Assembly (NCBI GenBank): GCA_019637695.1
Contig: JAHBVG010000082.1
Location: 1-32,319, forward strand
DNA: 32,319 nucleotides
From: Caldilineaceae bacterium
GTDB lineage: Bacteria; Chloroflexota; Anaerolineae; Caldilineales; Caldilineaceae
Direction: 5' to 3'
Shown in pieces: positions 1 through 7,036 of this stretch. The position numbers were made by a program, and so were the translations under genes. The notes under the pieces are model-generated. The model worked only from the letters and a program-made list of their open reading frames with translations. It did no database searches and was not told the origin of the DNA. The stretch's first letter is position 1; every line of letters starts with the position of its first letter.

Positions 1-1110
1 GCCTGCTTTGGACGATTCTCGGATCGCCACGATGATCTCTTGATCAAGTCGGGCCTGATACGCGCCGTAGGATGGCTGACTGCCACTGCGCACGGCTTCC
101 ACCAGACTGAGCAGACAGCCCGCCACGCCGATCTCGTCGTCGTGCCATTGGACGCCATGCCCCTTTTTGACAGGGCGGAAGGGATTGTCCCAACGGATGG
201 TGGGTTGGTCGGGATCGCCGGTGTGGGCGATCATCCCCAGTAGCGCACCGCCATCCACCCGATCCCAGCGCCGTTCCACAGTGACGAAGAGCGGCGATTC
301 GCCGTCGGGCGAGAGCAGCGAGAGCCGTTCCTCCACGTCCAGCCCGATGCCAATGGTGATGCCCATACCCTTTTCGGCCAGGAAGCGGCTGCTGCGCCAC
401 CAGCGCAACGGAGAATCGTAGCCCACGCTCGTCCAATGGAAGATACCCAGACGGCCATCGGCGTACTCGATGATGCCATGTTCCTGCGTTTCGGGGCGCG
501 CCGTGGTTTTGTCCTGAATGCGCGACCAATGGGATGTGAGATCATACTTGCGCACCGCGCCGGTCACCTGCACCGGCTGCGCCTCGAAGCCAAGATAGCT
601 ACGCATGACGCTGACGCCATGATAGCCGTGGCCGGCAAAGTCGTTGAAGGATGAATAGACGCGGCCAAAGATCCCCGCCTCGATCATCTTCAACTTGATC
701 TGCTCCAGCGGGCGGCGGTGGAACTGTTCTGCCACTTCGATCTTGAGGCCGCGCCGATCCGCGGCGCGCATGATGGCGTCCGCTTCGCCCAGTTTGTGGG
801 CGATGGGCGTCTCCAAAAGGACGTGCAGACCGGCTTCCACGGCCATCAAGCCGACCTCGCCATTGGCTGCATAAGTCACCGAGACAATGCCGATCTGCGG
901 CGCGGTCTCGCGCGCCAACAGATCGAGATCGGTGAACCAGGGGACGCCCAGACTTTCGCCCAGCCGCCGCGCTGATCCTTCACTGCGTCCCCAAACAGAG
1001 ACAAGTTCCACTTGCTGAGGCAGCGCCTTCAAAATCGGGCCGTACAGATAATCCGAACGCGCCGCCGTCCCGATGATGGCAACGCGCAAGGGGGATGTAG
1101 ATTGGGACAC
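1..1110 (-). CDS. Gfo/Idh/MocA family oxidoreductase (3' end beyond window)
   Basis: The frame is open from a GTG at 1110-1108 to the window edge (370 codons without a stop), so the C-terminus is missing. The GTG is chosen because AGGAGG lies 7 nt upstream at 1117-1122. The N-terminus reads VAIIGTAARSDYLYGP, a Rossmann-type start that departs from the classical GxGxxG. At residues 100-102 the family's EKP motif is replaced by ETP, so the usual active-site lysine is absent. The C-terminal half holds the substrate-domain region (ERRWDRVDGG, WDNPFRPVKKG). The gene starts 14 nt after the PLP enzyme gene ends, so the two are probably co-transcribed. Family membership is well supported; the substrate cannot be told, and the lost lysine makes a non-canonical or non-catalytic role possible. 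Confidence 0.8.
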   Translation of the reverse strand, partial: MSQSTSPLRVAIIGTAARSDYLYGPILKALPQQVELVSVWGRSEGSARRLGESLGVPWFTDLDLLARETAPQIGIVSVTYAANGEVGLMAVEAGLHVLLETPIAHKLGEADAIMRAADRRGLKIEVAEQFHRRPLEQIKLKMIEAGIFGRVYSSFNDFAGHGYHGVSVMRSYLGFEAQPVQVTGAVRKYDLTSHWSRIQDKTTARPETQEHGIIEYADGRLGIFHWTSVGYDSPLRWWRSSRFLAEKGMGITIGIGLDVEERLSLLSPDGESPLFVTVERRWDRVDGGALLGMIAHTGDPDQPTIRWDNPFRPVKKGHGVQWHDDEIGVAGCLLSLVEAVRSGSQPSYGAYQARLDQEIIVAIRESSKAG

Positions 1111-1124
1111 GGTTTTTCCTCCTG

Positions 1125-2186
1125 TTAGCGAATTTTACCGCGCGCGTAGATCGGCCAGATCGCCTCGACCTGACCTTTGCGCACAGCGATAAGTTCGTCA
1201 TGTTCGTTGACGCACGGGCAAGGATGGACAGGGATCACCTGCACTCGTTCGCCGATCACGGGTTTGCGCGCGCAGGCGGAGACATCCACATGGCCGTGTT
1301 CCTCAGAGAAGCTGTAGAACCGGGCGTCGGGATATTCGACAATGTGGCCAATGCTCGGTCCATTCTCGGTTTGGAGGATGGTGGCGCTCATGGTTTTGCT
1401 GCCACAATCGAGGACGGCGCGACCATCCACCGGGCGGCTGACGACGGTGGCGATGACGCGCAGCGCGCATTGCTCCACTGTATGTCGGCCCGCCAATAGA
1501 TGGCCGACCCCGCCCACAATGTGTTCCCCGATCCGATACTCGGTCAATTCGGGGATTTCGTGGGCCTGAAAGGCGCAGCGCGTGCCGCCGCCGCTGACAA
1601 TGGGATGGGGCAAACCGGCGCGGTCGAGCAGATCGATTGTCTGTTGAAAAATGGGGCGCGCTTCGGGCGGTGTGGGATAGCCCATCAACCCGCGCATTTC
1701 CAGCCCAGGCAACTTGTCGATGAGTTGAGCCAGTTGTAACGCTTCCTCTGCCGTGGGGACGCCGGTGCGGTTCGAGCCGGTCTCCACCTCGATCACCACC
1801 CCCAGCGTCAACCCGGCGGCGTGGGCTGCTGCCGAAAGGCCGCGCACTACCACATCCGAATCGGCGGCGACGGTGACATGAGCCTGTCGCGCCAGCGCCA
1901 TCAACCGATCCAATTTCTGCTGGCCGAGGATGTTATAGGGGATCAGCAGATCCGAAGTAATGCCGCCGCCGGCCATCACCTCGGCCTCGCCGATCTTCTG
2001 GCAGGTCAGCCCAATGGCGCCGGCTTTCATCTGCATGTGAGCAATCGCCAGCGTCTTGTGCGTCTTAATGTGAGGGCGCAGCCCGATCTTGTGTTCGTCG
2101 TAATAGCGTTGATAGCGATCCAAATTCGCCTCCAACGCGTCGAGATCAACCGTGAGGACAGGGGTATCGAGTTCATCAATGTGCAT
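1125..2186 (-). CDS. D-threonine aldolase / D-serine dehydratase-type PLP enzyme
   Basis: A 353-residue protein of the alanine-racemase-fold, metal-dependent D-threonine aldolase / DSD1 group. The N-terminal TPVLTVDLDALEAN stretch and RPHIKTHK are family signatures; K41 in the latter is the expected PLP lysine. GEAEVMAGGGITSDLLI follows as in the family. Near the C-terminus, HPCPCVNEHDE contains the HxC pair that binds the divalent metal. Length is normal (family about 350-380). Start at ATG 2186 has an AGGAG 6-7 nt upstream. It precedes the Gfo/Idh/MocA gene by 14 nt. Reaction expected from the family: retro-aldol cleavage of D-beta-hydroxy amino acids, or dehydration of D-serine. Which of these applies cannot be decided from sequence. 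Confidence 0.85.
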   Translation of the reverse strand: MHIDELDTPVLTVDLDALEANLDRYQRYYDEHKIGLRPHIKTHKTLAIAHMQMKAGAIGLTCQKIGEAEVMAGGGITSDLLIPYNILGQQKLDRLMALARQAHVTVAADSDVVVRGLSAAAHAAGLTLGVVIEVETGSNRTGVPTAEEALQLAQLIDKLPGLEMRGLMGYPTPPEARPIFQQTIDLLDRAGLPHPIVSGGGTRCAFQAHEIPELTEYRIGEHIVGGVGHLLAGRHTVEQCALRVIATVVSRPVDGRAVLDCGSKTMSATILQTENGPSIGHIVEYPDARFYSFSEEHGHVDVSACARKPVIGERVQVIPVHPCPCVNEHDELIAVRKGQVEAIWPIYARGKIR

Positions 2187-2200
2187 GGGGTTCTCCTGTG

Positions 2201-2340
2201 GTTGGGGACTGGGGATCGGGGGCTGGGGATCGTGTAAAGCTTCTGAAATCTCCTAATTGCCTAATCGCCGTTATAAGAGATTGAGCGATTAAGCATTTCA
2301 GAAGCTCGTCGCGATCCCAGTCCCCAGTCCCCGATCCCTT
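2201..2340. repeat. Composite heptad-word hairpin element A
   Basis: This spacer between divergent genes is almost wholly a nested inverted repeat. The outer arms are tandem 7-nt words (GGGGACT GGGGATC GGGGGCT GGGGATC at 2204-2231) matched by the complementary run at about 2312-2338. Inside is a perfect 12-bp inverted repeat, AGCTTCTGAAAT / ATTTCAGAAGCT. The core holds 8-nt CTAATCGC-type words. Elements at 23986-24113 and 26101-26222 share this architecture. Confidence 0.8.
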
Positions 2341-2390
2341 TGTGCTACACTTCATCCATTGTTCAATTACTCACAGAAAGGATACCGACA

Positions 2391-3251
2391 ATGCGGCTAG
2401 AGGGCAAGGTGGCGATAGTGGCGGGTGCAGCTTGGGGTGGGATCGGGGCGGCGACGGCGTTTCGCTTTGCCGAGGAAGGGGCGCGGGTGGTGGTCAATAC
2501 CCACAGCCGCGAGGAGAAATTGACCGAGACGGTGGATCGTATCCGCGCCATCGGCGGTGCGGCGATCCCCGTGATGGGGGATGTGGCGGCGGAGGCAACC
2601 TGGCAAACGCTGGTCGAGACAGCGCTGACCCACTTTGGGCGGCTCGATGTAATGGTGCAGAATGCGGCGCAATCGTTCGTCAAGCGCGCCGTCGAATTCA
2701 GCCAGGAAGAGTGGGATCGCGGACTCGCCGTCACCCTGACTGGCCCCTGGTTGGGGGCGAAGGCGTGTATCCCCGCCATGATCGAGGGTGGCGGCGGCTC
2801 GCTCGTCTTCATCTCCACGGTGAATGGGACGATTACCAACCCTGGTTTTGGGCTTTACGGCGCGGCCAAAGGTGGACTCAACGCGCTGACGCGCAGCATT
2901 GCGCTGGATTATGGGCGCGACGGCATCCGCGCCAACGCCATTGCGCCGGGGCAGATCGTGGGCGAGCGCGAACAGAAACGGCTGGCCCTCGATCCGTTGG
3001 AAGAAGCGGCCTGCCGCGACTGCTATCCGCTGGGCCGCTACGGCACGCCTGAGGAGATCGCCAATGTGGCGCTCTTTTTGGCGTCGGATGAGTCCTCCTT
3101 TGTCACGGGCATTACGCTCACGGCGGACGGCGGGCTGACGCTGCAATCCCCTGAAGCGCTGGTGCGTCCCTCCTTCCGCAAACGCTGGCGCGACGATGTG
3201 TTGATCCCTCACCCGGCGGATGAGGTGGAGAACCCGTATGCCAAAAGATAG
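2391..3251 (+). CDS. SDR family NAD(P)-dependent oxidoreductase
   Basis: A 286-residue classical short-chain dehydrogenase. The start at ATG 2391 is preferred over an upstream TTG because it gives MRLEGKVAIVAG, the usual N-terminus, and has AGAAAGGA about 9 nt upstream. The cofactor loop is GAAWGGIG (residues 12-19), a variant of TGxxxGIG. The catalytic triad is S142, Y156 and K160 (YGAAK). The NNAG motif appears as NAAQ. The C-terminal FVTGITLTADGG is the usual SDR ending, followed by a tail of about 35 residues. Substrate unknown; the family oxidises or reduces alcohols and ketones. It has no close operon partner: repeat-filled spacers lie on both sides. Confidence 0.9.
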   Translation: MRLEGKVAIVAGAAWGGIGAATAFRFAEEGARVVVNTHSREEKLTETVDRIRAIGGAAIPVMGDVAAEATWQTLVETALTHFGRLDVMVQNAAQSFVKRAVEFSQEEWDRGLAVTLTGPWLGAKACIPAMIEGGGGSLVFISTVNGTITNPGFGLYGAAKGGLNALTRSIALDYGRDGIRANAIAPGQIVGEREQKRLALDPLEEAACRDCYPLGRYGTPEEIANVALFLASDESSFVTGITLTADGGLTLQSPEALVRPSFRKRWRDDVLIPHPADEVENPYAKR

Positions 3252-3281
3252 GGGTTGGGGATTGGTGACTGGGGACTGGGA
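3247..3281 (+). repeat. Heptad-word repeat, single arm
   Basis: Starts in the SDR stop codon (AAAAGATAG) and runs GGGGTTG GGGATTG GTGACTG GGGACTG, one arm only of the heptad family seen elsewhere in the window. The opposite arm is not visible; the MITE-like element begins 65 nt downstream. Confidence 0.7.
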
Positions 3282-3345
3282 AGAGAGGGTGGGCTTTGTG
3301 CAGAATGGAGTTTGGCGGTACGATGAATCTCTTAATCGCCCAATC

Positions 3346-3497
3346 TGTATTGGTCAGGAAGATGATGAAACGTAGGTGGGTTTGTAACCGCACGTCTACA
3401 GGTGAACGTGCGGTTACTACAGGTGAACGTGCGGTTACAGTCCGACCGCAGCGGTCGGCCCGCACCTACAGATTCCACCATGTCGTTGTCCAATACA
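3346..3497. mobile_element. MITE-like element copy 1, flanked by 15-bp direct repeats
   Basis: A 152-bp element with terminal inverted repeats TGTATTGG / CCAATACA. Its outer ends match a second copy at 11502-11615 (left GGAAGATGATGAAAC, right CACCTACAGATTCCACCATG). The interior has two GTGAACGTGCGGTTAC units and a CCGACCGC-AG-CGGTCGG hairpin. It encodes no protein. The 15 bp on either side are identical (cttaatcgcccaatc at 3331-3345 and 3498-3512), consistent with a target duplication or with insertion into repetitive sequence. Together with the preceding heptad arm this explains the 298-bp spacer 3252-3550; I see no gene in it. Confidence 0.65.
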
Positions 3498-3550
3498 CTT
3501 AATCGCCCAATCGCCTGATCTCTTCCCCTTTAGAAAGTGAATCGTAACCT

Positions 3551-4423
3551 ATGGCCGACGCGTCGATATACAAGTTTGTTTCGCGAATTTCCCCGCCTAG
3601 CGAGGTTGTGGAGCGGGCCTATTGGTTCATCTTCCAACAGGACAAGTTGCTTGTCCATGTGGTGGACGAGGGACGGGTGACGGTGCTACGGGCGGAGGAA
3701 CTCGCTTCCTTGGGGTTGACGCCGGGGCATCCGCAATACCTCGGCTATCTGCTAAATGGGACGGAGGCGCCGATCCACTGTTATGCGGCGGATTGCGAGG
3801 CGACGTTACCGGCTGGGCTGACGGCGGAAGGACTGCGCCAGGTCTATGGGCGGTTGGACGATCCGCTCTTTGGTATTGCCGGGCGCGCCGTGCAGATCGT
3901 GGATTGGGATCGCAACCATCAATTCTGTGGACGTTGCGGCGCGCCCACCGAGGCCATCCCTGGGGAGCGGGCGAAGAAATGTCCATCCTGTGGGTTGTCG
4001 GGCTATCCTCGGCTCTCCCCGGCGACGATCACAGCCGTCACCCGGCAGACGGAGGCTGGAAAGCGGATCTTGTTGGCGCGCAACCATCGCTTTCCGCCGG
4101 GGCGCTACAGTGTATTGGCTGGGTTTGTGGAGCCGGGCGAATCGTTGGAAGAGTGCGTCGAACGGGAGATCTGGGAAGAAGTGGGCATCCGCGTTCAAAA
4201 TGTCCGCTACTTTGGTAGCCAGCCCTGGCCTTTCCCCAATTCGTTGATGATCGGCTTCACCGCCGAATACGCCAGCGGCGAATTCCAGCTTGAAGACGCC
4301 GAGATCGACGACGCCCAATGGTTCGCCGCCGATTCCCTGCCCCTGCTGCCGCCCCCCATGAGCATCGCCCGCCGTCTCATCGACGCGTTTGTAGCAGAAG
4401 AGGCGACTGGTAATAGGGGATAG
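3551..4423 (+). CDS. nudC: NAD(+) diphosphatase / NADH pyrophosphatase NudC
   Basis: A 290-residue Nudix hydrolase of the NudC type. A four-cysteine zinc ribbon is at C126, C129, C144 and C147. The Nudix box occupies about residues 191-213 (GFVEPGESLEE, REIWEEVGI) and is followed by the NudC signature SQPWPFPNSLM. The family cleaves NAD(H) to AMP and NMN(H), and in characterised members also removes NAD caps from RNA 5' ends. It is cytoplasmic. The last codons (ATGNRG) and the stop lie inside the left arm of the hairpin at 4402-4476, so its C-terminus is supplied by repeat DNA. It converges with the M42 peptidase gene. Confidence 0.93.
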   Translation: MADASIYKFVSRISPPSEVVERAYWFIFQQDKLLVHVVDEGRVTVLRAEELASLGLTPGHPQYLGYLLNGTEAPIHCYAADCEATLPAGLTAEGLRQVYGRLDDPLFGIAGRAVQIVDWDRNHQFCGRCGAPTEAIPGERAKKCPSCGLSGYPRLSPATITAVTRQTEAGKRILLARNHRFPPGRYSVLAGFVEPGESLEECVEREIWEEVGIRVQNVRYFGSQPWPFPNSLMIGFTAEYASGEFQLEDAEIDDAQWFAADSLPLLPPPMSIARRLIDAFVAEEATGNRG

Positions 4424-4476
4424 GTGATTGGAGTAGAAATTCTGCCCCAGTCACTTATCCCCTATCACCAGTCGCC
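4402..4476. repeat. Heptad-word hairpin between convergent genes
   Basis: Two arms of about 32 nt (4402-4433 and 4445-4476) are near-perfect inverted copies built of words GGCGACT, GGTAATA, GGGGATA, GGTGATT, with a loop of about 11 nt. The left arm contains the nudC stop. The position between convergent genes makes a bidirectional terminator plausible, but no T-run follows. Confidence 0.8.
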
Positions 4477-4482
4477 ATTCTT

Positions 4483-5541
4483 TCATGGCGCAAAATCTTC
4501 GTCCCCGTTGAGGCTGACGATGAGGGCAGCCAGCAGATCGGCGCAGCCATCGAGATCAGAGAGGGCGATGGTTTCCACGGCGCTATGCATGTAGCGGTTG
4601 GGGATGCTGACCAGCCCGGTGACGACGCCTGCCCGTGAAAGCTGGATGGCGTTGGCATCGGTGCCGGTTCCTCGCCCGTGGGCTGAAATCTGATAGGGGA
4701 TGTTGGCGCCAATGGCGGCGTCAACCAATCGCTGAAAAAGACGCGGATTGACATTCGGGCCGCGATCGATGACGGGTCCGCCGCCGAGTTTGATGTCGCC
4801 CTGTTGGCGCTGATCGATGGTGGGACAGTCGGTGGCGTGGGTGACATCCACGGCAACGCCGATGTGAGGGGCAACGCCAAAGGTGCTGGTGATGGCTCCC
4901 CGCAGCCCGATTTCCTCTTGCACGGTGGAGACGGCGAAGACAGCTACGTTGAGACCCTTCTCGACGGCGCGGCGCAGCGCTTCGATCACCACCCAGGTTC
5001 CGGTGACGTTGTCCATGCCAGGGGCGTTGGCGAGACCGTTGCGCATCTCCTGGTAGCCCAATTCCAGCGTGACCGGGTCGCCAATGCGGACAACACTGGC
5101 GGCATCCGCTTTGTCGGTAGCGCCGATATCGAGCCACATCTCCTCTAGCTTGACAACTTGTTTTCGTTCGTCCTCTTTGAGCAGATGAATTGGTTTGCGC
5201 GAAATCACCGCGGAGATCGGCCCACTCTGCGTCCAAACCGTCATACGTTGGCCGATCAACTGCTGTGGATCCCAGCCGCCGATGGGCAAGGTGTAGATGA
5301 ACCCCTTGTCGTCGATATGGGTGACGACGAGGCCGATTTGATCACAGTGGCCTGCCAGCAACACGCGCACAGGGGCACCCACATTCTTGCCCACAATCAC
5401 ATTGCCGTGGACATCGGTGATCACCTCGTCGGCGAAGCTTTTGGCGTATTCGCGGACCACGGCCTGCGCTGGCTCTTCATAGCCCGAAGGTCGTGGCGCG
5501 GCCAACAGCGCTTTCAAAAATTCCTTGGTGCTTGACTCCAT
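4483..5541 (-). CDS. M42 family metallo-aminopeptidase
   Basis: A 352-residue M42 (TET-type, FrvX/glutamyl aminopeptidase) enzyme. Metal ligands and catalytic residues are visible: H65 and D67 in LLAGHCDQIG, D177 in GMDNVTGTW, E209/E210 in STVQEEIGLRG, D232 in VAVDVTHATD and H319 in NRYMHS. Length is typical. Members form dodecameric cytoplasmic shells that remove N-terminal residues from peptides, with two divalent metals. ATG 5541 has AGGAAAGG about 9 nt upstream. It is the last gene of a probable minus-strand operon, 45 nt after the membrane protein gene. Confidence 0.93.
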   Translation of the reverse strand: MESSTKEFLKALLAAPRPSGYEEPAQAVVREYAKSFADEVITDVHGNVIVGKNVGAPVRVLLAGHCDQIGLVVTHIDDKGFIYTLPIGGWDPQQLIGQRMTVWTQSGPISAVISRKPIHLLKEDERKQVVKLEEMWLDIGATDKADAASVVRIGDPVTLELGYQEMRNGLANAPGMDNVTGTWVVIEALRRAVEKGLNVAVFAVSTVQEEIGLRGAITSTFGVAPHIGVAVDVTHATDCPTIDQRQQGDIKLGGGPVIDRGPNVNPRLFQRLVDAAIGANIPYQISAHGRGTGTDANAIQLSRAGVVTGLVSIPNRYMHSAVETIALSDLDGCADLLAALIVSLNGDEDFAP

Positions 5542-5586
5542 TACAAATGCCTTTCCTGAGTGGGGTGAAAATTGAAATCGGGGGAG

Positions 5587-7036
5587 TTATCCCTGATCGA
5601 AAGATTCGGATGAATCTGCCATATATCCAATCGCCAAAAAGGCCAGGATGTACCCCAGGTAGTTTTCATTGAGAAAGCGGCTGCCGTAGAAGAAGACGGC
5701 CAAGAGGATGGCGTAATGCCAACAGGCCATGCCCAGGCTGTTGGCCCGTTGCTGGCGATGCAAAAACCAGAGCAGGATCGGCAGGGTCAACCCGATCTGC
5801 AAGATCCAAAAAGGCCATTGATCAAAGCGATTTTCTACCCAGCCCATGGCCAGGACAAAATTGCTGGCGCCCCATCCCCAGATCTGATAGCCCGTTTCGC
5901 CCTGTCCACTGCTCCAGCGCCAGACGTCATCGTAGAAGGCTTCGGCGTCCCACAGTAGATAGGGGCCGATCAGCAGCGCAAAGATCAGGATTGCCAGCCA
6001 GGCCCGGCGTACAATCAAGGGGATGTTCTGCGCCAATCCGCGCCAGCCCAGCCGCAACGGATCGCCTTCCCCGCAGATGAGAAGCAGGCCATAGAAGGGC
6101 GCAAAAAACCAGGCTGTGGGTTTGGAGGCGCAGGCCAATCCATAGAGCAGCGCCGAAAGGATGAGCCAGACCGCAGCGCTGCGTCCTTGCTGGCGTGCAT
6201 TCTGCCAAAGCCGCCACGCCGCCAGGCTAAACAAGATCCACGAGAGGACAAAGACATCATTCTGGCCGAAGATCAGATCCAAGCCCATAATGGGGTTTAA
6301 GCCTAAGAGCATGACGAGGCCAAGTTGTTTGCGCTGCCCGTGTACCAAAAGTGGAGCGAGCGCCAGGGCCAATCCCCATAGCAACAAGTAGACCATCCGT
6401 TGATCGTAGAAGCCCAGGCTTTTGCCCAAGAGTACGAAGGGAGCGCTGAAGACAAAGGTCCACGGCAGGTAGGGGTAGTGGTAGAGCGCCGTGCGGTATT
6501 TGTCAAAGCCCCATTCCGCCATTGGCGTCTGCGTGTAATCCTCGATATAGGGGTTGCGGCCCGTGAGAAAATAATCGATGGTCGACTCCGTCTGGATCAC
6601 ACCGCCATCGTGGCTATAGCTCGCCGGTCCGCTTTGTTGGCGCAGCAACATGAGTTTGGTGGTGGGCAATGCAATCGCCGTCACGAGGATGAGGGTAAGC
6701 AACAGCCATTTCGCCGTTTGGCGCAGACGGGAGGGGCGCGTCAGATCGATCAAAAGGTAGAGGAAGGTCAAACCGAGGGTCGAGGCGATCAAGACCAGGG
6801 CCAGCGGTTCACCGGGCCAGGGAACTCGCTCGCCCATCGCCACGATCCTCTTCAGTGGCAGCAGTCTCCAAGAGTGGATGGCGCAAGACATCCTGGCGCA
6901 GGAAGGGCAGGGCGAAAGGCTCAGCCAGGCTCCCAATGCGCAGTTGGGCAAAAACCAGCACAGCCAGCAGCAGCGCATCCCAGCCAGGGGAGCGGATGGA
7001 ATGGGACACAGTTGCATCTGGGAGGGACGACTTCAT
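5587..7036 (-). pseudogene. Multi-pass GT-C/GT87-like membrane protein, apparent frameshift
   Basis: The main frame (5587-6837 at least) encodes a polytopic membrane protein with about ten hydrophobic segments. Its early loop, GGVIQTESTIDYFLTGRNPY, recalls GT-C glycosyltransferases (GT87/DUF2029 type). The natural N-terminus is in another frame: ATG 7036 overlaps the upstream gene's stop as TGATG and gives MKSSLPDATVSHS followed by a membrane helix (WDALLLAVLVFAQLRIG), ending at a stop at 6809. The main frame upstream of 6837 would instead give an unlikely cysteine-rich N-terminus from ATG 7017. The + strand tandem CTCGCTCG at 6825-6832 sits where the frames meet; removing one 4-bp copy joins them as DGRVPWPGEP. 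So one gene with a 4-bp duplication is likely; phase variation, sequencing error or two overlapping genes (restart at ATG 6837) are alternatives. Confidence 0.65.

Noticed and set aside
3405..3437. Tandem GTGAACGTGCGGTTAC units as a possible CRISPR array
   Set aside because: Only two units almost back to back with no spacers of regular length, and they lie inside a terminal-inverted-repeat element.
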